DNA from: Streptomonospora litoralis
GTDB lineage: Bacteria; Actinomycetota; Actinomycetes; Streptosporangiales; Streptosporangiaceae
Direction: 5' to 3'
Assembly (NCBI RefSeq): GCF_004323735.1
Contig: NZ_CP036455.1
Span: forward strand, 3,715,101-3,779,100
Length of the DNA: 64,000 bases
This document shows positions 8,141 to 16,497 of this stretch, piece by piece. A program made the translations under genes and the position numbers. The notes beneath the pieces were generated by a model that did not search any database, had not been told where the DNA came from, and was given only the letters and a program-made list of their open reading frames with translations. How positions within the stretch are numbered: position 1 is the first letter of the stretch; every line of letters begins with the position of its first letter.

Positions 8141-8983
8141 CTACTTCCCCCGCCACGTCGGAGGGCGCTTCTCGGCGAACGCGGCGACGGCGTTGCGGAA
8201 GTCCTCGCTGCCGTAGGCCCGCTCGATGATGTCGCGGTCCTCGGGGAGGTTGGCACGGCGCAGCCGGCGCACCGACTCCTTGGCCGCCCACATGCTCAAC
8301 GGGGCGTGCTCCGTGAGCGTCGCGGCCAGCTGCGCGGCTTCGGTGTCGAGGTCCTCCTCGGCGGCGATCCGGGTGACGAACCCCGCGGTGTGGGCTTCCT
8401 CGGCGGTGAGCAGCCGCGCGCTCAGCAGCATGTCCAGCGCCCGGGCCGGGCCCAGGTGGTCCACCAGCAGCGCGTGGGTGGGCATCGCCAGGCAGTTGCC
8501 CAGGGTGCGGGCGATGGGCACGCCGAAGCGAGCCGAAGGCGCGGCGACGCGCAGGTCGCAGACGGCGGCGATGACCAGGCCGCCACCGACGCAGTATCCG
8601 CGCACGGCCGCGATCGTGGGCACCTGCACCGCGGCGAGGCGCTCGACGACGGCGCCCATGCGCTGCTCGTAGGCGACGCCGTCGGCGCCGTCGGTGAACC
8701 CGGCGAACTGGCCGATGTCGGTCCCGGCCACGAAGGCGGCGTCCCCTGCGCCGGTGAGCAGCAGGACACGGATGCCGTCGTCGGCGTCGGCCCGTTCGCA
8801 CGCCTCGGCCAGACCGTCGTACATCGCCCAGGTCATGGCGTTGAGCCGGGCGGGCCGGTTGAACGTCACCGACAGCACCCCGCCCCGGGACTCCACCAGG
8901 AGTTCCGGTTCACCGCCGCCCGCCCCCGCGCCGGTCCCCGACTCCTGCGCCGATGCCGCCTCCGCCGCCGTGTCGTCGCTCAT
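8141..8983 (-). CDS. Enoyl-CoA hydratase/isomerase-family protein
   Basis: 280 residues. The crotonase fold is clear, with both oxyanion-hole segments (AGTDIGQF and RGYCVGGGLVIA). The start has GGGGAGG close upstream. The position that carries the second catalytic Glu in hydratases (after FGxP) is Ile here (FGVPIARTLGN), so simple hydration may not be the reaction; other crotonase-family reactions such as isomerisation or thioester hydrolysis remain possible. The first 25 residues are an Ala/Gly/Glu-rich tail of no known role. It heads a two-gene unit with the amidase. Confidence 0.85.
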   Translation of the reverse strand: MSDDTAAEAASAQESGTGAGAGGGEPELLVESRGGVLSVTFNRPARLNAMTWAMYDGLAEACERADADDGIRVLLLTGAGDAAFVAGTDIGQFAGFTDGADGVAYEQRMGAVVERLAAVQVPTIAAVRGYCVGGGLVIAAVCDLRVAAPSARFGVPIARTLGNCLAMPTHALLVDHLGPARALDMLLSARLLTAEEAHTAGFVTRIAAEEDLDTEAAQLAATLTEHAPLSMWAAKESVRRLRRANLPEDRDIIERAYGSEDFRNAVAAFAEKRPPTWRGK

Positions 8984-9174
8984 GTGCTGCCTCCCCTTCG
9001 GCTCACGCCTCCCACTGCGCCCGACGGCCGCTCCTGCCGCCCGCCGGTCTGCAGGGCATTCTCGCCCGAGGGGCTTCCGCCGCGGACAGCCAGGGCGGCG
9101 TTTGCGCGCCGAGGGAGGCCGTCAGCGCACCGCGGACGGCGGATGGACGCACGCGGCGCCGAGGCCGCCGCGCC

Positions 9175-9579
9175 TCACCGCTTCCGGCGGGCCCCTCCGC
9201 GCAACCGCTGGAGCAGCAGCGCGAGCAGTCCCGCCAGCGCGCCCCATACGGCATTGGTCAGCAGAACCGGCACGATCGCGATCGGGCTGGCGAGCGGACC
9301 CTGCAACTCCCCGTCGAGCGCCACCGACAGTAAACCGCTGAGCAGCATCGCCAGCACCGCGTAGGCCAGACCCGCGCAGACTAGCGTCAGCACCGGCTGG
9401 TCGACGCGGAACAGTCCCACGACGGCGATCCACACCAGCGAGACCGCGACGGTCGCGAGAACGGGGGCGGCCACGTCGACGCCCTCCACCTGGTCGGTGA
9501 CGATGTTGAGCAGCGGCCGAACCAGCGCGAGGGCCCCCAGCCCCAGCACGAGCGGCCACTGCAGTCTCCTGATGTCCAT
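9175..9579 (-). CDS. Small multi-pass membrane protein, paralogue of 6052-6516
   Basis: 134 residues from the ATG at 9579 (MDIRRLQWPL). About four membrane segments are visible, ending in a positively charged tail (RLRGGARRKR). The order and content of the segments resemble the protein at 6052-6516, suggesting an old local duplication. A longer reading frame continues upstream through the repeat region, but that part is low-complexity repeat DNA and is not counted. Function unknown. Confidence 0.65.
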   Translation of the reverse strand: MDIRRLQWPLVLGLGALALVRPLLNIVTDQVEGVDVAAPVLATVAVSLVWIAVVGLFRVDQPVLTLVCAGLAYAVLAMLLSGLLSVALDGELQGPLASPIAIVPVLLTNAVWGALAGLLALLLQRLRGGARRKR

Positions 9580-9741
9580 GGGCACGACGCTAGAAACGGC
9601 CGGGTTCCCGGCGAATCGGCCTGCGCTCTCTGCTGCGGCCGACTCGGGGCGACTCCCGGATACGTCGGCAGGCGACACCCGGCACTGCGCCCGGCCTCGG
9701 TGACCGGAGCCGGCACGCTCCGCGGGGCGGCGGACTGGACG

Positions 9742-10319
9742 GGGCGGCTGTGCGATCTTGTCGGTCTGCCGGGTGGCGTGGTCTTCACTGGAGAGCGGCG
9801 GCGGGGCGGGGCCGGCGGCCACCGGCCCCGGTGCTCGCCGGTTGGGCACCCGACGAGAGCGGCCCGGGTCCGCTGGGCGGCCTTGTGGTCTGCCGAGCGG
9901 CGGGCGGCCTGACGGGGAACGGCGGCGGCGAGGGCACCGGTGGGCCGGTTCCGCGGTCATCGGGTCGTGTGCTCGCCGGGGCCCACCCGACGAGCAGAGG
10001 CGAGGACTGCGGACGGTCGGACCCGCGGTCACCGGATCGGATGCCCGCCGGTTGAGCACCCGACGAGAGCCGCCCAGGTCCGCTGGGCGGCCTTGTGGTC
10101 TGCCGAGCGGCGGGAGGTCTGACGGGGAACGGCGGCGGCGAGGGCGCCGGTGGGCCGGCTCCGCGCCCATCGGTTCGGGTGCTCGCCGGTGGCAGCGGCC
10201 GACGAGGGCGGCTCGGGTCCGCTGGGCGGCCTTGCCGACCTGCCGGGAAGCAGGCGACCTGGGAAAGAGCGGCGGCAACGGCGGCAGTAGGCCGGGCCCG
10301 CGCTCACCGGTCCCGGTGC
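9742..10319 (+). repeat. Cluster of four diverged GC-rich hairpin repeats
   Basis: Four diverged copies of a unit are recognisable by a CTTG...GGTCTGCC-like core, with CTTG at about 9757, 9882, 10092 and 10231. Each is followed by a tract resembling TGACGGGGAACGGCGGCGG and, in most, by a GTGCTC-GCCGGTT-GAGCAC hairpin and ACCCGACGAGAGC. Spacing is uneven (about 125, 210 and 139). The same unit recurs at 34499, inverted at 35311, and in part at 49611. Apparent reading frames through it carry no coding bias. Not CRISPR, since spacing is irregular and units are too diverged. Confidence 0.65.
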
Positions 10320-10963
10320 TCGCCGGTTGAGCACCCGGCGGGGGCGGCGACGACGCCGGCGGGGCCGGGCCCGCGGTCATGCGGCCGGGTCGGGGCCACG
10401 AGATGCACGTAGGTGCGGCGGCATCAGCCTGGGTGCCGCCCCGAGGTGCCGTCCTCGCACCTCTATTCCGCTATTCGAAACAAAGCGGGGTGTTTTGCCC
10501 ACGAATGCCCGATTTCTCGGTGGGTCTGCCTCCGCGCTGCTGCGGCGAGGGCGCACGAGGCGCGCCGAATGGCGCGAAAACGCCCCCGGCGTCGACTTTT
10601 CGTGCACCTCGTGGCCGCTGCGCCCGCCGAGGCCGCCCGCAAAACGGGCAGGCCCCCAAAAGCTCGCCCCTTCGGGCGGTTGAGCCCTCGGCGGCCGCGC
10701 CCGGACGCAACCAGCGACGCGTCGTCGCCCCCGGCCCCCGATCCGGCGCACCCCCGGGACGTGTGAGCACCCCGCGACCGCGCCACACCACGCGGCCCTC
10801 CTGGCTGCGCGGGCCCGGCCGGAACACGGCGACACCCAGCCGGCCCACCGGCGCCGGTATGTCCCCTATGCCGGTCCATCCGGCGATGATCGCGAACTTA
10901 TGACCGCGGAACACGCTTTCCTGCGACCATAAGTTCGCGATAGACGGGCCAAGCCGCGCCGAG
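10320..10963. repeat. ~640-bp duplicated non-coding element, copy 1
   Basis: This stretch is closely similar to 34610-35241, in the same orientation. Conserved blocks include ATTCCGCTATTCGAAA, GCGGGGTGTTTTGCCCA, TTTTCGTGCACCTCGTGGCC, a GCCCG-CAAAA-CGGGC hairpin, and an almost invariant last 90 bases with a 14-bp inverted repeat. Indels occur that are not multiples of three and every frame is equally conserved, so it does not look like a gene. It is either a mobile or once-mobile non-autonomous element or a structured non-coding locus. Confidence 0.7.
10889..10941. repeat. 14-bp inverted repeat inside element copy 1
   Basis: ATCGCGAACTTATG (10889-10902) and CATAAGTTCGCGAT (10928-10941) are perfect inverted repeats around a 25-base centre. 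The same structure is found in copy 2 at 35167-35219, where the arms reach 15 bp. Its AT-rich arms stand out from the background composition. Confidence 0.8.
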
Positions 10964-11092
10964 CCCAACGCCGCCCCGCCGCCGCACGCGCCACCGGCGG
11001 GCACCCGATCCGACAACCGCGCGCCCGACCCCGTTGGTGCCCCTCCCCGCTGGCGCCGCGGAGCTCGGCGAAGCGCCACTAGGCTGAGCGGC

Positions 11093-11362
11093 ATGAGCGC
11101 GGAGGCGTCACTGGCGGCCGGCGCGCGGACGCGGCCGGAGTTGCTGGAGGGGCTGACCGAACGCGAGGTGGAGGTGCTCGCCCGGGTGGCGGTGGGTGAG
11201 GCCAACGCCGAGATCGGGGTCAGTCTGCACCTGAGCACCGCAACCGCGCGCACCTATGTCAGTCGGCTGCTGCACAAGCTCGGCGCGCGCGACCGATCGC
11301 AGCTGGTGATCCTCGATTACGAATCGGGCCTGGTCTCGCCCGGCGGCGCGGAGCCGTCGTGA
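11093..11362 (+). CDS. Stand-alone LuxR-type HTH protein (probable truncated response regulator)
   Basis: 89 residues. Almost the whole product is a LuxR/NarL helix-turn-helix: LTEREVEVLARVAVGEANAEIG, then STATARTYVSRLLHKLGARDR, and the usual tail QLVILDYESGLVSPGG. NarL-type response regulators are about 210-220 residues and begin with a receiver domain; none is present. The duplicated element at 10320-10963 ends 130 bases upstream, so the receiver part may have been lost there. The 3' end overlaps the convergent antiporter gene by 46 bases. It could be a functional small regulator or a remnant; no strong ribosome binding site is seen. Confidence 0.7.
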   Translation: MSAEASLAAGARTRPELLEGLTEREVEVLARVAVGEANAEIGVSLHLSTATARTYVSRLLHKLGARDRSQLVILDYESGLVSPGGAEPS

Positions 11363-12588
11363 CCGGCGTCGGAGGCGGGGGGCGGCGCCGCTCCCGAGCC
11401 TGCGGGAGCCCACTCCCGGGAGTCCACGGGCGAAAATCTGCGGGCGACGAGGACGTCGGTGGAGGAGTGCGCCAGAATCGAGATCACGATGGCCAGAGCC
11501 GCCAGGTGGAACAGCTCGTCGCTGCGGCTCAGGTCGGACTCCAGCACCAGCAGGCCGTAGACGACCGAGGCGAACCCCTTGGGGCCGAACCAGGCCACCG
11601 CGGTCGTCTCCCGCCGGCCCATGCCCGAACCGAGCAGGGCGAGCAGCATTGCGGCCGGGCGGGCGACCAGCAGCACCAGAAGCGCGAAGACCCACCCGGC
11701 CAGTGGGATCTCGGCGAGGAAGGACGGCGACATCAGCGCGCCGAACGCCAGGAGCGCGGCGAGCTTGAGCAGTTCGGCGATCGACTCCCCGAACCGGTCG
11801 AACGCCGCGCGCATCTCCGGGCTCGCCGTCGCGATGGTCACCCCCGCGGTGAAGGCGGCGAGGAACATGTTGGCGTGGGTGAGCAGGCACAGCGCCAGGA
11901 TGATCAGCCCGATCGCGAACGCGCCCAGCGGCTCGTAGCGGGTGGTCGCGCTCAGCCACGGCAGGCGCTCCAGTCCGATCCCGAGCAGGGCGACGCCGAC
12001 GCCGACGGCCACGCCCAGCCCCAGTTCGCCCGCGAGCAGCGCCGGGTGCGGCGGCTGATCCGCCGCCAGGGACAGCAGCACGACCACCACCGGCAGCGCC
12101 AGCCCGTCGTTCAGCCCCGACTCGACGTTGAGCAGGTGGCGGACGCGGTAAGGCACCCGTTCGCGTGCGACCAGCGCGGCGGCGAAGACCGGGTCGGTCG
12201 GCGAGAGCACGGCGGCGATCAGCAGTGCCTCCGGCCAGTCGAGGCCGACCAGGTAGCGCGCCAGCAGGGCGATCAGCGCGAAGGTGATGGGCATACCCAG
12301 CCCGAGGGCGCGGGCGGGCAGCCGCCAGTGGGCACGCAGGTCCTTGATGTCCAGCCGCATGCCGTCGGTGAACAGCACCGCGAACAGCGCGCCCTCGGCG
12401 AGCAGCCGTACCGAGTGGGTCCCGCCCGACAGCGGCACCAGCCCCAGGACCCCCTCCCCTAGCACGAACCCGGCGACCAGGAACACCACGGCGGTGGACA
12501 GCACCGTCCGGTGCGCGATACCCGAGACCAGCACCGCCAGGAACAGCACCACGGCGAAGGCCAGGACCAGCTCGATCAATGTCTGCAC
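11317..12588 (-). CDS. Cation/proton antiporter (CPA superfamily)
   Basis: 423 residues with about 12 membrane helices. The family core motif is present as SPTDPVFAAALV (acidic residue for ion exchange), and NVESGLNDGLALP is typical of the Na+/H+ exchanger fold. FGPKGFASVVYGLLVLE matches the conserved late-helix region. It would move Na+ or K+ against H+ across the membrane. The C-terminal tail (after about residue 390) is Pro/Ala/Gly-rich and probably disordered. It overlaps the LuxR-HTH gene tail to tail. Confidence 0.88.
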   Translation of the reverse strand: MQTLIELVLAFAVVLFLAVLVSGIAHRTVLSTAVVFLVAGFVLGEGVLGLVPLSGGTHSVRLLAEGALFAVLFTDGMRLDIKDLRAHWRLPARALGLGMPITFALIALLARYLVGLDWPEALLIAAVLSPTDPVFAAALVARERVPYRVRHLLNVESGLNDGLALPVVVVLLSLAADQPPHPALLAGELGLGVAVGVGVALLGIGLERLPWLSATTRYEPLGAFAIGLIILALCLLTHANMFLAAFTAGVTIATASPEMRAAFDRFGESIAELLKLAALLAFGALMSPSFLAEIPLAGWVFALLVLLVARPAAMLLALLGSGMGRRETTAVAWFGPKGFASVVYGLLVLESDLSRSDELFHLAALAIVISILAHSSTDVLVARRFSPVDSREWAPAGSGAAPPPASDAGHDGSAPPGETRPDS

Positions 12589-12758
12589 CTCTCAAGGCGC
12601 GGAGAGCGCCCCTGTGCGTCCTCGTCTGCCACGTCTGCGGGCGCGCCGGTCGCCCGACCGGCGCGCCCGCGCTGTCGAGGCGGGCGCCTACCCCGGAGTC
12701 CCCGCGGCCAATCGACGCGCAGGCGCCACGACCCCGGCGGGTGCAGCGGGGCGGGACC

Positions 12759-13265
12759 TCAGCCGAGGGCGTCGGCCCTGCCGGACTCGGCGGTCCCGTC
12801 CGCGGCGGCTTCGAGTACGGGGACCTCGATCTTGCGCATCGTGAACATCGCCTCCATGGCCCGCTTCGCCCGGGCGGGGTCGGGGTCCTGCATCAGCTCG
12901 CTCAGCCGGCGCGGCACGATCTGCCAGGAAAGGCCGTAGCGGTCCTTGAGCCAGCCGCACTGGCTCTCCACGCCGCCGCCCTCCAGCAGCCTCGCCCAGT
13001 AGTAGTCGACCTCCTCCTGGTCGGCGCAGTCGACGTAGAGCGAGATCGCCTCGCTGAACGTGAACTCGGGACCGGCGTTGAGGGCGATGTAGCGCTGCCC
13101 CGCCAGCTCGAAGGTCACGGTCTGCACCGACACGTCGGGGTCGGGCGCCGCCTTGCCGAGGTCGACGACCTCGACGATGCGCGAGTCGGCGAAGATGGAG
13201 GTGTAGAAGCGCGCGGCCTCCTCCGCCTGGGTGTCGAACCACAGGTGCGTCATGATCTTCTGCAT
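12759..13265 (-). CDS. PhnB-like VOC-fold protein
   Basis: 168 residues. The sequence begins MTHLWFDTQAEEAARFY and contains ITLYVDCADQEEVDYYWARL-like and KDRYGLSWQIVP segments that characterise the PhnB/3-demethylubiquinone methyltransferase-like branch of the vicinal oxygen chelate superfamily. Members are often annotated as glyoxalase-like but mostly lack a proven reaction. The last 20 residues are an extra Ala/Gly-rich tail. It appears monocistronic. Confidence 0.85.
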   Translation of the reverse strand: MQKIMTHLWFDTQAEEAARFYTSIFADSRIVEVVDLGKAAPDPDVSVQTVTFELAGQRYIALNAGPEFTFSEAISLYVDCADQEEVDYYWARLLEGGGVESQCGWLKDRYGLSWQIVPRRLSELMQDPDPARAKRAMEAMFTMRKIEVPVLEAAADGTAESGRADALG

Positions 13266-13500
13266 TTGCTGCTCCCTCTGCCGCGCGGCCCCTGCTCGGG
13301 TCCGCTGTCTGGAGGCACCGCCGACGGCACCGCGGTGCTCGATCGGGTAGACCGGCCACGCGCCCGGAAGTCATCGCCGCGCGCGGGATTCTCTCTGCGC
13401 GCCTTCCCGGCCCGCTCCGCGGGGGCACCCCCGCTCTCCCCCTACCCCGCGGCAGGAAGTGCCGACCACGACCGCCCGAGCCCACCGGCCCGCGCACGGA

Positions 13501-14001
13501 TCAGTCGATGCCGAGGCGGTGCAGCCGGACGCCGCCGAGGCGGCCGTCGGCGGCGGTGGCGGTCATGTAGGTGTGGTGGGGTTGGCGGCGGCGGTCGGTG
13601 GGCGAGCCGGGGTTGAGCAGCCGCAGCCCGATTTCGGTCGTGCTGTCCCAGGGAATGTGGGAGTGTCCGAACACCAGCACGTCGGCGTCGGAGAAGCGTG
13701 CGGCGCACCGCTTCTCCCGGCCCTTGGCCTGGCCGGTCTCGTGCACGACGGCCAGGCGCAGCCCTTCCAACTCGACCCGTGCCACCTCGGGCAGCCGGGC
13801 GCGCAGTCCGGGACCGTCGTTGTTGCCGTAGACCCCCACCACCCGGCGCGCCCGCGCCTGCAGGTCCTCCAGCGAGGCCAGGTCGACCCAGTCCCCGGCG
13901 TGGATCACCACGTCGGCCTGCGCCGCCTGGTCACAGACCTCGGCGGGCAGCTCCCGTGCCCGGCGGGGGATGTGCGTGTCGGAGATGATCAGCAGCCGCA
14001 T
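13501..14001 (-). CDS. YfcE/MJ0936-type metallophosphoesterase
   Basis: 166 residues from the ATG at 14001 (MRLLIISDTHIP). Motifs of the calcineurin-like phosphoesterase fold are all visible: SDTHIP, HAGDW, GNNDG and FGHSHIP. These bind two metals. The small size and absence of extra domains fit the YfcE group, which hydrolyses phosphodiester model substrates in vitro; physiological substrates are generally unknown. A longer upstream start is possible but adds a poorly conserved Arg-rich piece. Confidence 0.88.
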   Translation of the reverse strand: MRLLIISDTHIPRRARELPAEVCDQAAQADVVIHAGDWVDLASLEDLQARARRVVGVYGNNDGPGLRARLPEVARVELEGLRLAVVHETGQAKGREKRCAARFSDADVLVFGHSHIPWDSTTEIGLRLLNPGSPTDRRRQPHHTYMTATAADGRLGGVRLHRLGID

Positions 14002-14080
14002 GTGCGCCCAGCTTAGGCGCAGGTGCCGGGGCCGCGCACGCAGCACCCGGCACCCGCACCCCGCGGGCGCGGAGAGGCGG

Positions 14081-15274
14081 TCACCCCCGGGGCCGCACCC
14101 ACACGTGCCGCGGGTGGTGCATCATCCAGCTCCGCACCGGAGCGGCGGCCGCCGAAGGCTCGTCGAGCGCGAGGTCGGGAAAACGCTCGAACAGGCGCCG
14201 CAGCAGGACCTCCAGCTCCAGGCGGGCCAGCGGCGCCCCCAGGCACAGGTGCGGGCCGTGCCCGAAGGCGAGGTGTCCGCGCGTCTCGCGCCCGACGTCG
14301 AAGGCCTCCGCCTCATCCCAGGTCCGCTGGTCGAGCCCGGCCGCCGCATAGGCCAGCAGCAGCATCTCGCCCGCAGGGACGGTGACCCCGCCGAGCTCGG
14401 TCTCCCGGGTGGTGTAGACGGCCGGAAGGACACTCACCGAGGTGTAGCGCCGCAACACCTCCTCGACCGCCTGGCTCCAGCCCACGGTCCCCCCGGTGAC
14501 CCGGGCCAGCTGGTCGGGGTGGGCCAGCAGGGCCCGGACGGCATTGGCGGCCGCGCCCATGGTCGTCTCGAATCCGGCGATGATGAGCAGGAACAGGTTC
14601 CCGCTCAGCTCTTCGTCCGAGAGGCGGTCCTCGCCGTGGGCGGTGACCAGTGCGCTGGTCAAGTCGTCGCCGGGAGCGGCGCGCTTGCGGGCGATCAGCC
14701 TGGCGATGAAGGCGTAGGCGTCGGCGTAGACGTCGCCGTCGCTCAGCTCGAACAGGCGGCGCGCGATGCCGCCCAGGAGCGGGGCGTCCTCGTCGTCGAC
14801 GCCGAGCAGGCCGACCAGCACGCCCACGGTCAGCGGCCAGGTGACTTCGGCCTTGACGTCGACGCGGTCGCGGCCCTCCAGGGCCGAGAGCAGTTCGTCG
14901 GTCAGCTCCTCGACGCGCGGGCGCAGCGCCTCCACCCGCCGCCGGGTGAAGTGGGTCTGCAACGGGCGCCGAGAGCGGCTGTGGTCGGCGCCGTTCTTGG
15001 CCAGCAGGCTCTGCACGCCGGTCAGCAGGGTCAGCAGCGAGTCGGACACCTCGACTTCGCCGTCGCGCAGCGCCCGCCAGTTCTCGTCGGCCCTGCCGCG
15101 GACATAGGTCTCCCCGCGGTCGGCGAGGACGGTGCGCAGTTCGCGGTCGCGCGTGACGGCCAGGACGCTCAGTCCCTCCAGATCCACCCGAACAACCGGC
15201 CCAGCAGCGTTGAGCGCCCGTGCGGTGGCGTCGCGGTCGAGGTCGTCGGCGTCGATGCGGATTGCGGTTTCCAC
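14081..15274 (-). CDS. Cytochrome P450 (CYP154-like position in a P450 pair)
   Basis: 397 residues from the GTG at 15274, which has AAGGAG just upstream. Canonical P450 features are present: I-helix IAGFETTMGAAANA, the ExxR motif in AVEEVLRRYTSV, and the heme loop FGHGPHLCLGAPLARLELE with the cysteine ligand. It is a soluble bacterial class enzyme that would need ferredoxin and a reductase, none of which is encoded nearby. Its 5' end overlaps the upstream P450 gene by 106 bases in another frame, so the two are translated from one mRNA. In Streptomyces such CYP157-CYP154 pairs are often part of conservons. Confidence 0.9.
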   Translation of the reverse strand: METAIRIDADDLDRDATARALNAAGPVVRVDLEGLSVLAVTRDRELRTVLADRGETYVRGRADENWRALRDGEVEVSDSLLTLLTGVQSLLAKNGADHSRSRRPLQTHFTRRRVEALRPRVEELTDELLSALEGRDRVDVKAEVTWPLTVGVLVGLLGVDDEDAPLLGGIARRLFELSDGDVYADAYAFIARLIARKRAAPGDDLTSALVTAHGEDRLSDEELSGNLFLLIIAGFETTMGAAANAVRALLAHPDQLARVTGGTVGWSQAVEEVLRRYTSVSVLPAVYTTRETELGGVTVPAGEMLLLAYAAAGLDQRTWDEAEAFDVGRETRGHLAFGHGPHLCLGAPLARLELEVLLRRLFERFPDLALDEPSAAAAPVRSWMMHHPRHVWVRPRG

Positions 15275-16497
15275 AGGGCTCCTTGCTGTAGGGGGTCGGC
15301 GGGGGTGTAGCGGACGCGCAGCGAATGGACGCCGGCGATCACGGCCGCCGGCGCGTCGTCGGCGGTGTCGTCGGCCAGAGCCATGTCCGGTAGGCGCTGG
15401 TCGAGGCGCTGCACGGCCTTCTCCGCCATGGTCAGGGCCAAATCGCGGCCCCGTTCGGGGCAGCCGTGCTCGCCGAGGCCGAAGATCAGGTAGGAGCGGT
15501 TGGTCTCCAGGTCCAGGCGCGGATCGCGCCGCATAGCGTGCTGGGCCGGGCCGAAGCCGAGCACGAGGCAGTCGCCGGCGGCCAGGCGGAAGCCGCCCAA
15601 CTCCACCTCGCGGGTGGTGAAGCGCCCGATGAGGGTGTGCAGCGGCGGAGCTTCCCACAGCGAGGCGTTGATGGTCTCGCGGATCGTGCGCACGGAGTTG
15701 ATCTGCAGGTAGCGGTTGCGCCGGACCAGCAGGAGCCGGATCGTCTGGGCGATGGCCTGGGCGACGGGCTCGTGGGCGGCGGCGATGAGGAAGGTCAGGT
15801 TGTCGCGGACCTCCTCGTCGTCGAGGCCGTGTCCGATCAGCGCGGAGACGAGGTCCTGGCCCGCCCGCTCGCGGCGCCGCGCGATCAGGTCGTCCATGTA
15901 CCGCTGGACCTGTGCGTGGGCGTGGGCGGCGTCCTCGTCGTAGTTCCACACCCGCTGCATGGCCGTGCACACGGCCAGCCCTTCGTCCTCTTCCATGCCG
16001 AAGAGCCTGCACAGTACGAGCAGAGGCAGGATCCCGCTGTAGCGGGCCACGAGGTCCACGGCGCCGTCTGCGCAGAAGGAGTCGACGATGCGGTCGGCGA
16101 CCGCGCCGATCTCGCCGACGACGTAGCGCTCGGACATCGTGGTCAGGGAGGCCACCAGCGCCCGCCGGTAGCGCTCGTGCTCGGGCCCGTCGACGCTCCA
16201 GATGTTGCGCCGCGGTGTGTAGATCGCGCGCAGCGGCGAGGTCGCCGGAATGCGCCCGTTGTTGAAGTCGCGCCAGTGACGGACCTCCCCGGCGAAGACG
16301 TCGGGGGTGTTCAGGACGGTGCGGTGCACTTCGGGGGTGAGCATGAGCCAGCCGGAGACCCCCTCCTCCAGGTAGACCGGCGCCAGCCCGCGGGGGTACT
16401 CCGCCAGCAGCCGGTCCCAGAGGCTTGCGGGGTCGCTGAACGCGTGGGGGTCGTCGAGCCGCAGGGGGGCTGCCGGGAACTGCCGTGGTTGTGTCAT
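15169..16497 (-). CDS. Cytochrome P450 lacking the ExxR motif (CYP157-like)
   Basis: 442 residues from the ATG at 16497. The heme loop FGLGEHGCPERGRDL has the cysteine ligand, and SVDGPEHERYRRALVAS is a typical C-helix. The invariant ExxR of the K-helix is missing: the aligned stretch reads INASLWEAPPL, that is NxxL before the Trp. The I-helix AGxxT is also altered (IAAAHEPVAQ). CYP157 enzymes of Streptomyces are known to lack ExxR and to carry an xxSLW motif at this point, and they are paired with CYP154 enzymes as here. The conservon genes cvnABCD are not in the window, so this is an orphan pair. Confidence 0.85.
   Translation of the reverse strand: MTQPRQFPAAPLRLDDPHAFSDPASLWDRLLAEYPRGLAPVYLEEGVSGWLMLTPEVHRTVLNTPDVFAGEVRHWRDFNNGRIPATSPLRAIYTPRRNIWSVDGPEHERYRRALVASLTTMSERYVVGEIGAVADRIVDSFCADGAVDLVARYSGILPLLVLCRLFGMEEDEGLAVCTAMQRVWNYDEDAAHAHAQVQRYMDDLIARRRERAGQDLVSALIGHGLDDEEVRDNLTFLIAAAHEPVAQAIAQTIRLLLVRRNRYLQINSVRTIRETINASLWEAPPLHTLIGRFTTREVELGGFRLAAGDCLVLGFGPAQHAMRRDPRLDLETNRSYLIFGLGEHGCPERGRDLALTMAEKAVQRLDQRLPDMALADDTADDAPAAVIAGVHSLRVRYTPADPLQQGALWKPQSASTPTTSTATPPHGRSTLLGRLFGWIWRD

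Noticed and set aside
9742-10319. CRISPR array candidate
   Set aside because: Repeat units are long, diverged and unevenly spaced (about 125, 210 and 139), unlike CRISPR repeats and spacers.
10413-10766. Open frame in element copy 1 with a matching frame in copy 2
   Set aside because: All six frames are conserved between the copies, indels break the frame, and composition lacks coding bias; treated as DNA repeat.
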